From NCBI GenBank assembly GCA_016801885.1, contig CM028898.1, positions 124,001 through 188,000 of the forward strand: a DNA stretch of 64,000 nt, in the 5' to 3' direction. A program made the translations under genes and the position numbers. Under the pieces are notes generated by a model, which was given only the letters and a program-made list of their open reading frames with translations, made no database searches and had not been told where the DNA came from. The DNA is from Toxotes chatareus (taxonomy: Eukaryota > Chordata > Actinopteri > Toxotidae). This document shows, one piece after another, positions 11,100 to 22,818 of the stretch. The first letter of the stretch is position 1. Each line of letters starts with the position of its first letter.

Positions 11100-13977
11100 A
11101 AAATGTAAGTGTATTTGCTTCACTTGTAGCTGGTTTCAGAGTTGAGATACCAGTGTGGGGAATTAATACCAAACTGTGCACTGTGCACAATGTGTCTGCA
11201 ATCAGACATAAAGGTCATCATAAGTCTGATCTCAGGTGATTTTGCTATAAATGTTCTGACTTCACTGAGAATGAAGTTTAAGAAGTTGATCCTCATCCTC
11301 TAATTGAGATTTGACTCAATCTCGTCTTTTAATTTAGCATTTAGTTACTAAAACACAGATTTAATGAATCTTCCTATCATTTTTATCTCCTCTAACCTGT
11401 AGCGTCAGGTGTATATTATCTACTGTGTCAGTGATCATTACCCTGACAGCTGAATCATATGGATTAACAAGTAAGAGAGAAAGTTTTTGCCAAGAGTTTG
11501 TCCTCATTACTCACTCAGTTGTCTACTGGAAGCCCGAACAGAACTTCTTGTTGGCCACATTTTGGGATCCATGACTCTCAAACAGTAAAGCTTCTCGTTT
11601 GAATCTCCGAAGAACTGTGCTTGTCTAAGTGTGGTCCCTGTCCTCTAACTAGCTGGTTCCCGGAATGTTCTGATCTCACAACTATGACCTCACAATGTGC
11701 TACTGTGTGGAGTTCTACTCATTAAAATGCAGAATGTCAAGTCAAATCTAAACACACAAATACATTTAATCCTAATTTCTTTATTTATTCAGTCATATCA
11801 AAACATGGTTAGGGGCCACAGACAAGCTAATACCAGTGCTAGTGTCACTCAGTCTAACTGTCCTGATGTGTCAATTGACATCTGATGTCAGATGTGTCTG
11901 AGGTCCCTTAGCCCAAAAATGACACTAACAGGGTAAAAACATGCATCAGTGACTGTACTATTTACAATCCCATTCCCACTCATGACATGCATAGCACTCA
12001 TTCATCTACTGTTCTCACTGGACTTTATCAAAGCATCATTATCATCTATGTTTGTGTCTTTCACACCTATATAGTATATTAAGAACATTTGATCTCACAT
12101 TTTCATACACATCCTGTTCCAATGTGTCTAGATTGGTGGAAAAAGTAAGTATGTTCAAGAAAAACAATAAGTACATTACTTCCCTACATCTGTTCAAAAG
12201 AACAAATGTGCAAACCTCCAAACCACTGGCCTCTTTTTCACTATAGATCTGAATTTCTCAATGTTTTGAACAAATTATTAGAGTTTGTGTTTTCCTTATG
12301 TGTGTCTAATGTACTTTCCACTTTTAATGACACTGAAAAGGTAAATTCATGCAAGTGTCCTGTTAGATTCACTGCACATTAAAGACATTTTTACGATTAC
12401 AACAGAGAATAATAAACTTCTAAAAAGTTGGTTTGTCCTTTCATCAGTGGAAGCTGAATTGGATCTGGTTTTCTGGCATCATTATCACAGCCTGGTTGAG
12501 AAATGAGGATGTTGTCCATTCAGTCTCTGTTTTCCACAGTCAGATGAATGGCACCAAATACACTGCAGTACACATGCTGTCTTCACCAGCACAGGTCGTT
12601 CAGTTTTCAGTGTGAAAGCCTTTTGAATTACAGTAAAACACTGTAGTTACGACATGGTAGATCATGATGAATCTCTTAGTTACACCAGCTTGTCAGGACA
12701 GGTGCATGAATGTCTGCTTCAGTTGAGGACTGTCATGTTTACACTTAGTGCTGCAGGTTGTCCAGATCCATTTCATATTAGGACAGAAAAGCATTTAGGC
12801 TAGTCCTTTATGATGCTGTATTGTGAGGCTCGTTCTGAAACTAGAGTGAATCTAGGGTTTGTATTGTCAGTTACAGGTCTGCAAACCTGTAAGTTATTCA
12901 GAACTGGTATGTACTGGTATGTACTGGTATTTTGGAGTGCGAATATTTCAGTCAACCTATTTTAACCTAGATAGATATTTACAACTCAATGGAGAGTGAA
13001 CCAGCTCTAACAGTAGAGTTAAAAGTCAGTGGCAAGTTCGGCAGACATGCAGTGGAAAAATTCAACTCTACAGAGTGATATTTAGTGCCAGTCTGCACAC
13101 GATCTTGGGAGCTCTGCAGCGCATGGTATTTTCTCCACAGTCAGGGTAAGTAACGTAACATTCCCATGCTGGTAACATCGTTAATAATAATTTTTCAATT
13201 TTATGCTAACAGTCGCTAACAGTGTAGAAATTCGGTATCTTCTCATTGAGTTAAGATGCACCTATATAACATGTTCGCTATGTATTTCTTCTGAATGTTG
13301 CTGAGATAATAATATTGCCACGTGTTTTATGGCATAGTTTTAACAACCAAATTATCAATTATTGGTATGTTAATAATCGCTAATTAGCTTCCATGCTAGG
13401 TGAACAAACTCTCAAGAAGTGGGTAATGTTCCCTCTGTGTTAGGGCTGAACGATTTATCGTTTTCTGATTGAAATTAAGATTTCAGACAACACGATCATG
13501 TGATCGCCAAAGCTGCAGATTTTTGCAGTGCTGACTGACCCACGATCTGCTGTGTCAACTATTTTACACATATATGTCCTGCACAGTAAAAAAACACAGT
13601 GTCAGTTTAACTCTTAGAGAGCTGAATTTAACTGTTTCAGATAACATTTGGACATTAGAATAAAATTTACTCTAAGCCCAGAGTCAACTTTTTGCAGTTA
13701 ATTCTACTCAATTCTGTGTCAGAATTAACAACGAAATGTGTAAAAATAATTTGGACTGTAGCTTTTTTACACTGTTTAATTTACCTGCACAGAAAACACT
13801 GAAATTTTTTTTTTTTTTTTTAAATGTGGTGTCCAAGAGAGGAAAATCTTAGTCCACACTTTTAAAGCAAACCCTCAATTTACACTAAGCCTGGGTACCA
13901 GTTCCAAAGACTAAATTTACAAGTAGTAGTCAGTAACACCGAGCTTACAATAGCAAACAGTAGTAATTTTGACAAAA
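11100..13977. other. Unassigned AT-rich interval
   Basis: No gene is supported. A stretch near 13,580-13,800 (AACACAGTGTCAGTTTAACTC and similar TTTACTC motifs) resembles non-autonomous repeats common in fish. GGTATGTACTGGTATGTACT near 12,905 is a short tandem repeat. The remainder shows nothing recognisable on either strand. Confidence 0.4.
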
Positions 13978-14280
13978 ACCCAGAGCAAGCACTTAAGGCG
14001 ACGATGGCAAGGAACAACTCCCTTTTAACAGGAAGAAATATTGAGCAGATACAAATACAAGTCCAGTTGCCTTCGATTCAATTTGAGAGAGAGAACAATG
14101 ACCGGGATGAATGAGAACATTCACAGACATATTGAGCAGAACCTGGCTCAAATGGGGGACCCTCCTGCCTATGGCCGGGCTGGGTGAAAGGAGGAAAAGG
14201 AGGAAGATAGGACAGCTAGGAATGGAGGAGAGGAGGAGAAGGACATGCAGCAGAATACAAACAGGGTTGACAATGGACAA

Positions 14281-15810
14281 TTCAATTCAATTCAATTCAA
14301 TTCAATTTTATTTATATAGCGCCTTCCACAATCAAAATTGTCTCAAAGCGCTTTACAGAGACCCAGAGCCTGACCCCAGAGCAAGCACTTAAGGCGACAG
14401 TGGCAAGGAAAACTCCCTTTTAACAGGAAGAAACCTTGAGCAGAACCTGGCTCAGATGGGGGACCCTCCTGCCGATGGCCGGGCTGGGTGAAAGGAGGAA
14501 AAGGAGGAAGATAGGACAGCTAGGAATGGAGGAGAGGGGGAGAAAGACATGCAGCATAATACAGACAATGTGGGTCAGTATTTACATTACAGTTAGTGGA
14601 CAGTTATTGGATAATGTGTGCTCAGCAGATTAGAATTATGAAACAGAGCACGGAGGCAAAAAGCTGTCATGACTGGTAATTATTTACATTACAGTCTGCA
14701 AAGAATATTAATCAAATATTTATCTGTAGCAGAACGGAACATTAAACATGTTAGAAATGGATCATTGTAAACAATAAACAGCAGCAGGTGGGTGGAGCCA
14801 GGACCATAGGACATGCAGCTCCGGAGCCAGAGGTACCTGCAGTAAGGTACAGAGAAAGAGAGACCAGAGAGAAACAAACACAGGACTACGGGACAGAGAG
14901 GACACAGAGTTAATGACATGTAATAAAGGCTAATAAATTTGAGAGTGGGTCTGAGGAGAGAAAGAGAAAGAAGAAGAAGTGCACAGTAAATCATGGGATG
15001 TCCCCTAGCAGCCTAGGCCTATAGCAGCATAACTAGGGGATGATTCAGTTGCCTGAGCCAGCCCTACTAAGGGCTATATCCTTAACTGTAACAGTGTCTA
15101 TAGAGATAATTGTGACTAACTATAAGTTTAAATAACTAGGACTGTAACTACAACTAATTATAAGCTTTATCAAACAAGAAGGTTTTAAGCTTTGTTTTAA
15201 AATTAGAGAGGGTGTCTGCTTCCCGAACCCAAACTGGCAGTTGGTTCCATAGGAGAGGGGCCTGATAGCTAAAGGCTCGGCCTCCCATTCTACTTTTAGA
15301 GATTTTGGGAACCATAAGCAAACCTGCATTCTGGGAACGAAGCAATCTGTTAGGATGATATGGTACTATCAGCTCTTTGAGATATGAAGGAGCCTGGCCA
15401 TTGAGGGCCTTATATGTAAGGAGAAGGATTTTAAAATCAATTCTGGATTTTACAGGAAGCCAATGAAGAGAAGTTACAGGTTACAGGAGTAATGTGATCT
15501 CTCTTGCTAATTCCAGTCAGTACTCTCGCTGCAGCATTTTGGATCAGCTGGATGCTTTTTAGAGAGTTAACTGGACATCCTGATAATAGGGAATTACAGT
15601 AGTCCAGCCTAGAAGTAACAAAAGCATGGACTAATTTTTCAGCATCACTCTGCGACAGAATGTTCCTAATCTTACTGATATTGCGCAGGTGAAAGAAGGC
15701 GGTCCTAGAGACTTGTTTTATATGTGAGTTAAAGGACAGATCCTGATCAAAAATAACTCCAAGGTTCCTCACAGTCGTACTGGAGGCTAAATTAATGCCA
15801 TCCAGAGTAA
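14281..15810 (-). mobile_element. L2 LINE copy B, nested inside copy C
   Basis: A 1,530-bp, 5'-truncated L2 on the minus strand. It starts with the (TTCAA)n tail at 14,281 and stops abruptly within the RT at 15,810, in the codons for DGINLASSTTV. Copy C sequence ends at 14,280 (GACAATGGACAA) and resumes at 15,811 (TGCAATGTTAGAGGG). The uninterrupted version of this junction is visible in copy D near 21,275-21,290. Only three or four bases (CAA/CAAT) are shared at the borders, so the target duplication is very short. Confidence 0.85.
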
Positions 15811-16419
15811 TGCAATGTTAGAGGGTCAGCATTTAGATTACAGTTAGTGAACAGTTAGTGGATAATGTGTGCTCAGATTACAGTTATGATAGGAAACAGA
15901 ACACAGAGGCAAAAAGCTGTCATGACTGGTAATTATTTACATTACAGTCTGCATAGAATATTAATCCAATATTTATCTGTAGCAGAATGGAACATTAAAC
16001 GTGTTAGAAATGGATCATTGTAAACAATAAACAGCAGCAGGTGGGTGGAGCCAGGACCATAGGACATGCAGCTCCAGAGCCAGAGATACCTGCAGAAAGG
16101 TACAGAGAGAGGGAGACCAGAGAGAAACAAACACGGGACTACGGGACAGAGAGGACACAGAGTTAATGACATGTAATAAATGCTAATAAATGTGAGATTG
16201 GGTCTGAAGAGAGAAAGAGAGAGAAGAAGAAGTGCACAGAAGATCATGGGATGTCCCCCAGCAGCCTAGGCCTATAACTAAGGGATGGTTCAGTTGCCTG
16301 AGCCAGCCCTACTAAGGGCTATATCCTTAACTGTAACAGTGTCTATAGAGATAATTGTGACTAACTATAAGTTTAGTTATAATAACTAGGACTGTAACTA
16401 CAACTAATTTTAAGCTTTG

Positions 16420-18328
16420 TCAAACAAAAAGGTTTAAGGTTAATTTTAAAGTTAGAGAGGGTGTCTGCTTCCTGAACCCAAACTGGCAGTTGGTTCCACA
16501 GGAGAGGGGCCTGATAGCTAAAGGCTCGGCCTCCCATTCTACTTTTGAAGGAGCCTGGCCATTGAGGGCCTTATATGTAAGGAGAAGGATTTTAGAATAA
16601 ATTCTGGATTTTACAGGAAGCCAATGAAGAGAAGTTAATACAGGAATAGTATGATCTTTCTTGCTAATTCCAGTCAGTACTCTCGCTGCCGCATTTTGGA
16701 TCAGCTGGAGGCTTTTTAGAGAGTTAACTGGACATCCTGATAATAGAGAATTACAGTCGTCCAGCCTAGAAGTAACAAAAGCATGGACTAATTTTTCAGC
16801 ATCACTCTGCAACAGAATGTTCCTAATCTTACTGATATTGCGCAGGTGAAAGAAAGCGGTCCTAGAGACTTATTTTATATGCGAGTTAACGGACAGATCC
16901 TGATCAAAAATAACTCCAAGGTTCCTCACAGTCGTACTGGAGGCTAAATTAATGCCATCCAGAGTAACTATATGATTAGATAAACTGTTTCTGAGGTGTC
17001 TGGGACCAAACAAAATAACCTCAGTTTTGTCTGAATTCAGAAGAAGAAAGTTACAGGTCATCCAGGCCTTTATGTCTTTAAGACATGCCTGAAGTATGGC
17101 TAACTGATCTGTTTCGTCTGGCTTCATAGATAAATATAGTTGGGTATCATCCGCATAGCAATGGAAATTTATTCCATGCTTCTTGATAATATTGCCGAGG
17201 GGAAGCATGTATAAGGTGAACAATAAGGGTCCAAGCACAGAACCCTGTGGAACTCCATGACTAACTCTGGTATAAATGAAGGAATCATCATTAACATGAA
17301 CAAACTGGTATCTATCTGATAGATATGATTTAAACCAGCCTAGTGCTGCTCCTTTAATCCCAATAACATGTTCCAATCTTTCCAATAGGATATTATGATC
17401 AATAGTGTCAAATGCAGCACTAAGATCTAGCAGCACAAGTATAGAGACGAGTCCATTGTCTGATGCCATGAGAAGGTTGTTGGTAACTTTCACCAGTGCT
17501 GTTTCTGTGCTATGATGAACTCTAAATCCTGACTGAAAAACTTCAAACAAAAAACCGTTCCTATGTAGATGATCACACAACTGAGTTGCAACAGCCTTTT
17601 CAAGAATTAAAGGGGAGATTGGATATGGGTCTATAGTTTGCCAAAATGTCAGAGTCCAGAGAAGGCTTTTTAAGTAAAGGTTTGATAACTGCAACCTTAA
17701 AAGCCTGTGGAACATATCCTGTTACTAAAGAGAGATTTATCTGGTCTAATATGTTAGTGCTAATCAAAGGCAAACCATCTTTAAGAAGTCTGGTTGAGAT
17801 AGGATCCAAAAGACATGTTGATGATTTAGATTTAGAAACTATTAAAGTCAATTCAGTGAGGTCTATGGGAGAGAAACAGTCTAACAACAAATCAGGACTG
17901 GCAGACATTTCTAAAGATGCTGTTCTAGACATACCTACATCATTAACAGTTGTAGGCAGGATAAGATGGATTCTATCTCTAATGTCTACTATTTTGTTGC
18001 TAAAGAAGCTCATAAAGTCATCACTAGTGAGAGCTAGAGGGATGCATGGTTCAACAGAGCCATGGCTCTTTGTCAGCCTGGCTACAGTGCTGAAAAGAAA
18101 CCTAGGGTTGTTCTTGTTTTACTCTATTAATGATGAATAATAGGCAGTTCTTGCTTTCTGAAGGACTTTTTTATACATTATGAAGCTGTCTTTCCAGGCT
18201 AGGCGGAATTCCTCTGAATTAGTGGATAACCACTTCCTTTCCAGCTTCCGTGATATCTGCTTTAAAGTACGTATTTGTGAATCATACCATGGAGCTAGCT
18301 TCCTCTGATTAATGACCTTCTTTTTCAA
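16420..18328 (-). pseudogene. L2 copy C reverse transcriptase, broken
   Basis: Minus-strand RT in pieces. 18,119-18,328: linker with KLAPWYDSQIRTLKQISRKL. 17,600-18,013: FFSNKIVDIRDR to LANYRPISNLPF. 16,870-17,715: FQSGFRVHHSTETALVKV, LDLSAAFDTIDHNILL, GVPQGSVLGPLLFTLYML and HCYADDTQLYLS. 16,420-16,812: C-terminal part with AAARVLTGIS and SLHWLPVKSRI, lacking the segment between NGQAPS and KVEWEA. Breaks near 17,600-17,610 and 16,840 prevent one continuous protein. Confidence 0.82.
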
Positions 18329-18352
18329 AGGGGCAACAGAATTAAGGGTTGA

Positions 18353-19386
18353 TCATAATGAAGCAGCAGTACTATCAACTAGATAGTCTATATCTGCTGG
18401 AGTAAAGTGTAGGCCATTGCCCTCTTTAAAACTGGCACATGGCAACGGAGATAATAAAGATGGAATAACTTCATTATATTTGGTAACAGCATTATCAGAC
18501 AAATATCTACAGTAGTTAATTTTTTTCCCAGATGCTGTGCAGTTCATTATTGTAAATTCAAATGTTACTAAAGAATGATCAGATAAAACAGGGTTCTGAG
18601 GGAATACTGTCAAATATTCAGCTTCTATGCCATAGGTCAGTACAAGATCAAGGTTGTGATTAAAACAGTGAGTTGGTTTGTTAACATTTTGTAAAAAGCC
18701 AATTGAGTCTAATACTGAATAGAAAGCAGTCTTAAGGCTGTCATTGTGGGTATCGACATGAATATTAAAGTCGCCCACTATAATTGCTCTATCCGTAAAG
18801 CACTAAATCAGATAAAAATTCAGTGAATTCAGACAAAAACTTTGAGTAAGCAGCAGGTGGACGATACACCACAGCAAATAGTACTGGTTTTTCTGTCTTC
18901 CAATTTGGATGTGAGAGGCTGAGGATAAGGCTTTCAAATGTACTATATTTCGGCTTAGGTCTAGGATTAATTAATAAACTTGAGTGGTAGATTGCTGGTT
19001 TGATTGGTTGACTCATTTAGACTGACATACTCTTCCTCCTGCAGCCAGGTCTCAGTCAGACAGAATAAATCAATCTGCTGATCCATTATCAAATCATTTA
19101 CTAACAGAGATTTAGACAAGAGAGATCTAATGTTTAATAGCCCACATCTAATTGTGGTGTTTTTAGGTACAGATGCTTTTGTAGTATTAATTTTTTTGAG
19201 GTTTTTATGAATAACACCTCTTGCCTTTTGTAATTTATGCACTTTTTGTTGACGGGGAGCAGACACAGTCTCTATAGGATAAAGGGAATCGTTAGAATGG
19301 TAGGAATAATAAGAATCATGAGAATCATGGGTGGGTGACAGCTCTAGAGGAACTGCAGAGAAGCGTGTAGGACTGCAACTCTGCAT
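18353..19386 (-). pseudogene. L2 copy C endonuclease domain, broken
   Basis: Minus-strand ORF2 N-terminus. 18,967-19,386 holds LLNIRSLLSKSLLVNDLI and LFCLTETWLQ, the usual endonuclease start, followed by a frame break. 18,789-19,016 holds LFAVVYRPPAAYSKFL. 18,353-18,778 holds MGDFNIHVDTHNDS and NPVLSDHSLVTFEF, containing the catalytic Asp-Asn and Ser-Asp-His signatures of apurinic-type endonucleases that nick target DNA for target-primed reverse transcription. Catalytic motifs survive, but the frame is split. Confidence 0.82.
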
Positions 19387-19407
19387 CCTGGTCTCAACTC
19401 TGGGTTG

Positions 19408-20221
19408 TCATGACTTTGGTTTTCTAATAAAATCTGTCATATTTCTACATATGAGAGCTGCACCATCCAAAGTGGGATAGATGCCGTCTCTCCTAATCAG
19501 ACCAGGTTTTCCCCCAAAAGTTTTCCAGTTGTCAATGAAGGCCACGTCGTTTGCTGGACACCACCTAGACAGCCAGCGACGGAATGATGACATGTGGCTA
19601 AACATGTCATCACTAGTCAAATAGGGCAGGAATCCAGAGAACACTACGGAGTCCAACACTGTTTTGGCGTAGTTACACACCGATTCCACATTAATTTTAG
19701 TGACCTCCGATTGGCGTAATCGGGTGTCATTACCGCCGACGTGAATAATGATCTTACCAAATCTACGTTTATCCTTAGCCAGCAGTTTTAAATACGATTC
19801 AACGTCGCCCGCTCTGGCCCCGGGAATGCATTTAACTATGGTCGCTGGAGGGCCGTTGTTTCAGGCTATGTTTCCTTCGGACTGCCACCCAGCCGCCCTG
19901 GCTTCCCGGCTGCTTGGGAGCTGCTGGGGAACGGCTGACAGGAGCTAACGTAGGACGGCTAGCTGTAGCTAATTTAGGCTGGTCCGCATCAGCTACAGCG
20001 GACTGACTAGCTAGCGCTGCTGCGGGGCAATTATCTATGGTGCGGAGCCGAGCCTCTACTTCCCTAAGTCTCGCCTCCAATGCTACAAAAATGCTACATT
20101 TATTACACATACCATTATCGCTAAAGGAGGCAGAGGAGTAACTGAACATTTCACACACTGTGCAAGAGAGAGGAGAGACAGCAAGAGAGACAGCAGGAGA
20201 AAGAGAAGCCATTGCTAACAA
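19408..20221 (-). pseudogene. L2 copy C ORF1: zinc/coiled-coil N-terminus and esterase-like domain
   Basis: Minus-strand ORF1. The N-terminal part (19,832-20,221) has a CTVC...CNKC four-cysteine motif and a short charged helix VALEARLREVEARLRTID that looks like a coiled coil, then a Pro/Ala-rich linker and GGWVAVRRKHSLKQRP. After a deletion the SGNH-esterase-type domain continues in another frame from IPGARAGDVESYL through IIIHVGGNDTRLRQ, with 19,408-19,689 covering the C-terminus. Family block I (seen as VIGSSILRNVKL in the U1 fragment) is lost here. The usual DG-x-HP catalytic block reads DGIYPTLDG, with Tyr in place of His. Confidence 0.75.
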
Positions 20222-20983
20222 CTAAGCTAGCGGACCAGAGATAGAGTGATTACAGTGTAGTGTTAAATCCCGAGGGACACATGCACCACAGTTTAACTAA
20301 AGCAATATACGTGTACAGGAATTCAGAGATTGATCACAGATCACGGCAAAGTTAGAGTTGATTAATAACCTAGGATAACACTCGTAACACCACAGTGCAG
20401 AAGCAGCAAACAGGAAGTGACACAATACGTTACCACTATGTCCTCCAGTATTTTCTCCTGTCTTTCTCTTGCTCCAAGTCACACGATAGACACTCTCCCT
20501 AACTTATCAGAACACTTAGCCGGTGCCTTCCTATTGGGTAAATTAAGTAAGCTGTCTTATGTAAGAAGTGTTTTCACAATTGAGAGTAATAATGTTGAAT
20601 TGGCACTGAGTGACCTCCACAGACCACACAGTAAATGGAGGGGTTTGTTTATAATTCAAAGAGCAAGACCAGATCAGTACTCCTGAAATACTCATAAACC
20701 TATAAATTGATGAAATATCATTATGCACGGTTGTAACCTCTCTACTATAACTGTTGAACTTTAAAATGTGGTTGCTGTTAAAAATCACAGGGCACCCTGT
20801 CTTGGTGCAGATCAGCTGTATTTCTGTGATGTGCTGCAGCTTCAATGCAACCAACAAGCGAATCATGTTATCTGGCTTTGCCTCTCAGTCTGTTATTTCT
20901 GTGCATTAACAGTCACCTGCAACATGCCATTTAGGTAACGAGCAATCTCTCATCTACAATGTTGACAAGCAGTTATTATTTTT

Positions 20984-21965
20984 CAATTCAATTTCAATTC
21001 AATTTTATTTATATAGCGCCTTCCACAATAAAATTTGTCTCAAAGCGCTTTACAGAGATCCAGAGCCTGACCCCAGAGCAAGCACTTAAGGCGACAGTGG
21101 CAAGGAAAAAAACCCTTTTAACAGGAAGAAGCCTTGAGCAGAACCTGGCTCAAAAATGGGGACCCTCCTGCTGATGGCCGGGCTGGGTAAAAGGAGGAAG
21201 AGGAGGAAGATAGGACAGCTAGGAATGGAGGAGAGGAGGAGAAAGACATGCAGCATAATACAAACAGGGTTGGCAATAGACAATGTTAGAGGGTCAGCAT
21301 TTAGATTACAGTTAGTGAACAGTTAGTGGATAATGTGTGCTCAGATTACAGTTATGATAGGAAACAGAACACAGAGGCAAAAAGCTGTCATGACTGGTAA
21401 TTATTTACATTACAGTCTGCATAGAATATTAATCCAATATTTATCTGTAGCAGAATGGAACATTAAACGTGTTAGAAATGGATCATTGTAAACAATAAAC
21501 AGCAGCAGGTGGGTGGAGCCAGGACCACAGACAGAGAAAATGCAGCTCCGGAGCCAGAGATACCTGCAGAAAGGTAACAGAAACAGAGAGACCAGAGAGA
21601 AAAAAACACAGGACTACGGGAGAGAGAGGACACAGAGTTAATGACATGTAGTAAAGGCTAATAAATGTGAGGGTCTGAGGAGAGAAAGAGAGAGAAGAAG
21701 AAGGACACAAAAGATCATGGGATGTCCCCCAGCAGACTAGGCCTATAGCAGCATAACTAAGATGGTTCACTTGCCTGAGCCAGCCCTACTAAGGACTACA
21801 TCCTTAACTGTAACAGTGTCTATAGAGATAATTGTGACTTTAGTCATAATAACTAGGACTGTAACTAAAACTAATTATAAGCTTTGTCAAACAAAAAGGT
21901 TTTAAGCTTAATTTTAAAATTAGAGAGGGTGTCTGCTTCCCGAACCCAAACTGGTAGTTGGGTTC
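20984..21965 (-). mobile_element. L2 LINE copy D, 3' end only
   Basis: A 982-bp, 5'-truncated L2 insertion. It has an imperfect (TTCAA)n tail at the left, 3' UTR, and stops in the last RT codons near GTGTCTGCTTCCCGAACCC. Flanking TTTT (20,980-20,983 and 21,966-21,969) fits a 4-bp target duplication. U2 (about 32,331), U3 (about 40,573) and U4 all have the uninterrupted sequence AGTTATTATTTTTATCCTGC, which proves insertion into U1 alone. Confidence 0.9.
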
Positions 21966-22818
21966 TTTTATCCTGCAGTACTTCAAATACAGTTAGTAGA
22001 AAATGAAGTAGTTGTATTAACCAGACAGATAACCTGTTGTAGGACACCTGGAAGCCTGTCTTATAGTGAACTGTTCACAAAATGACATCATACAGTGTTG
22101 TGAACACATTATGCAGATATCTGATTAGTCCAGGTCGACTATTCTCGCCTGATTAACCTGTTGAGTTAATTGGGTGCAAACAAATGGTGGACTTGGTGAA
22201 AACCAGTGAAAGTTAAGAGTTTTTTAATAGACCCATAGTGATGTACTGAATAGGTTTGTTACACACATAACTGTCTCTCTAAATTTTTGCATCTTTTCCT
22301 AAATTAGCTTTTAGGTTCTAAATGACTAGTAAGGCGCTTGTTGTATGTGGACATAACTGGTCTGAACAGCAGGCCCCCGAGCAGCAGGGGGAGGGTATCC
22401 CCTCTGTAATGGGATTTTAGCTCAAAACAGCAGCCAGCCTGACTTCTGAGGCCTCTTATCTGGTCTATGAAGGGTCACGTGACTGGCGGCAAAGATGGTG
22501 ACTGATTGCAGTGAAAAGGAGAAGGAAGTGACAGTGTATGATCTTCTCTTATGTTGTAATATTTCCAGTATGTATTGTTACGGCTAATAAAGGCATCTCT
22601 GTAAGTACTTATGACTATTTTGTGTGGGTTTTTTTGTTGTTGTTTTGTTTTTTTAGAAATAAACATAATGTGTGAAAGTCTTGATTTCTGTCTGGACAAA
22701 CCACAGGACATCCTCTGTATACTGATACTCTGGATACTGTAAAAACAGGCTGAGAGCACACACTGTGTGAGGAACACAATGGGACTGGATATGGGGTGGC
22801 AGTAACCACACAGTGACT

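Larger units (their letters stand above)
13978..20418 (-). mobile_element. L2-clade LINE copy C, near full length, interrupted by copy B
   Basis: Copy C occupies 13,978-14,280 and 15,811-20,418 on the minus strand, with its 3' end on the left. The extreme 3' terminus with the (TTGAA)n tail is missing; it begins at CCAGAGCAAGCACTTAAGG. Reading 5' from there it carries 3' UTR, RT, linker, endonuclease, ORF1 and a 5' UTR ending at AACAGGAAGT (20,418). The same 5' end occurs in the fragments in U1 and U2. Internal damage includes a deletion of roughly 130 bp in the RT C-terminus near 16,545 relative to copy A, and loss of an ORF1 block near 19,845. In its 3' UTR a 91-bp segment is bounded by direct repeats of ATTGAGCAG. 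Confidence 0.85.
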
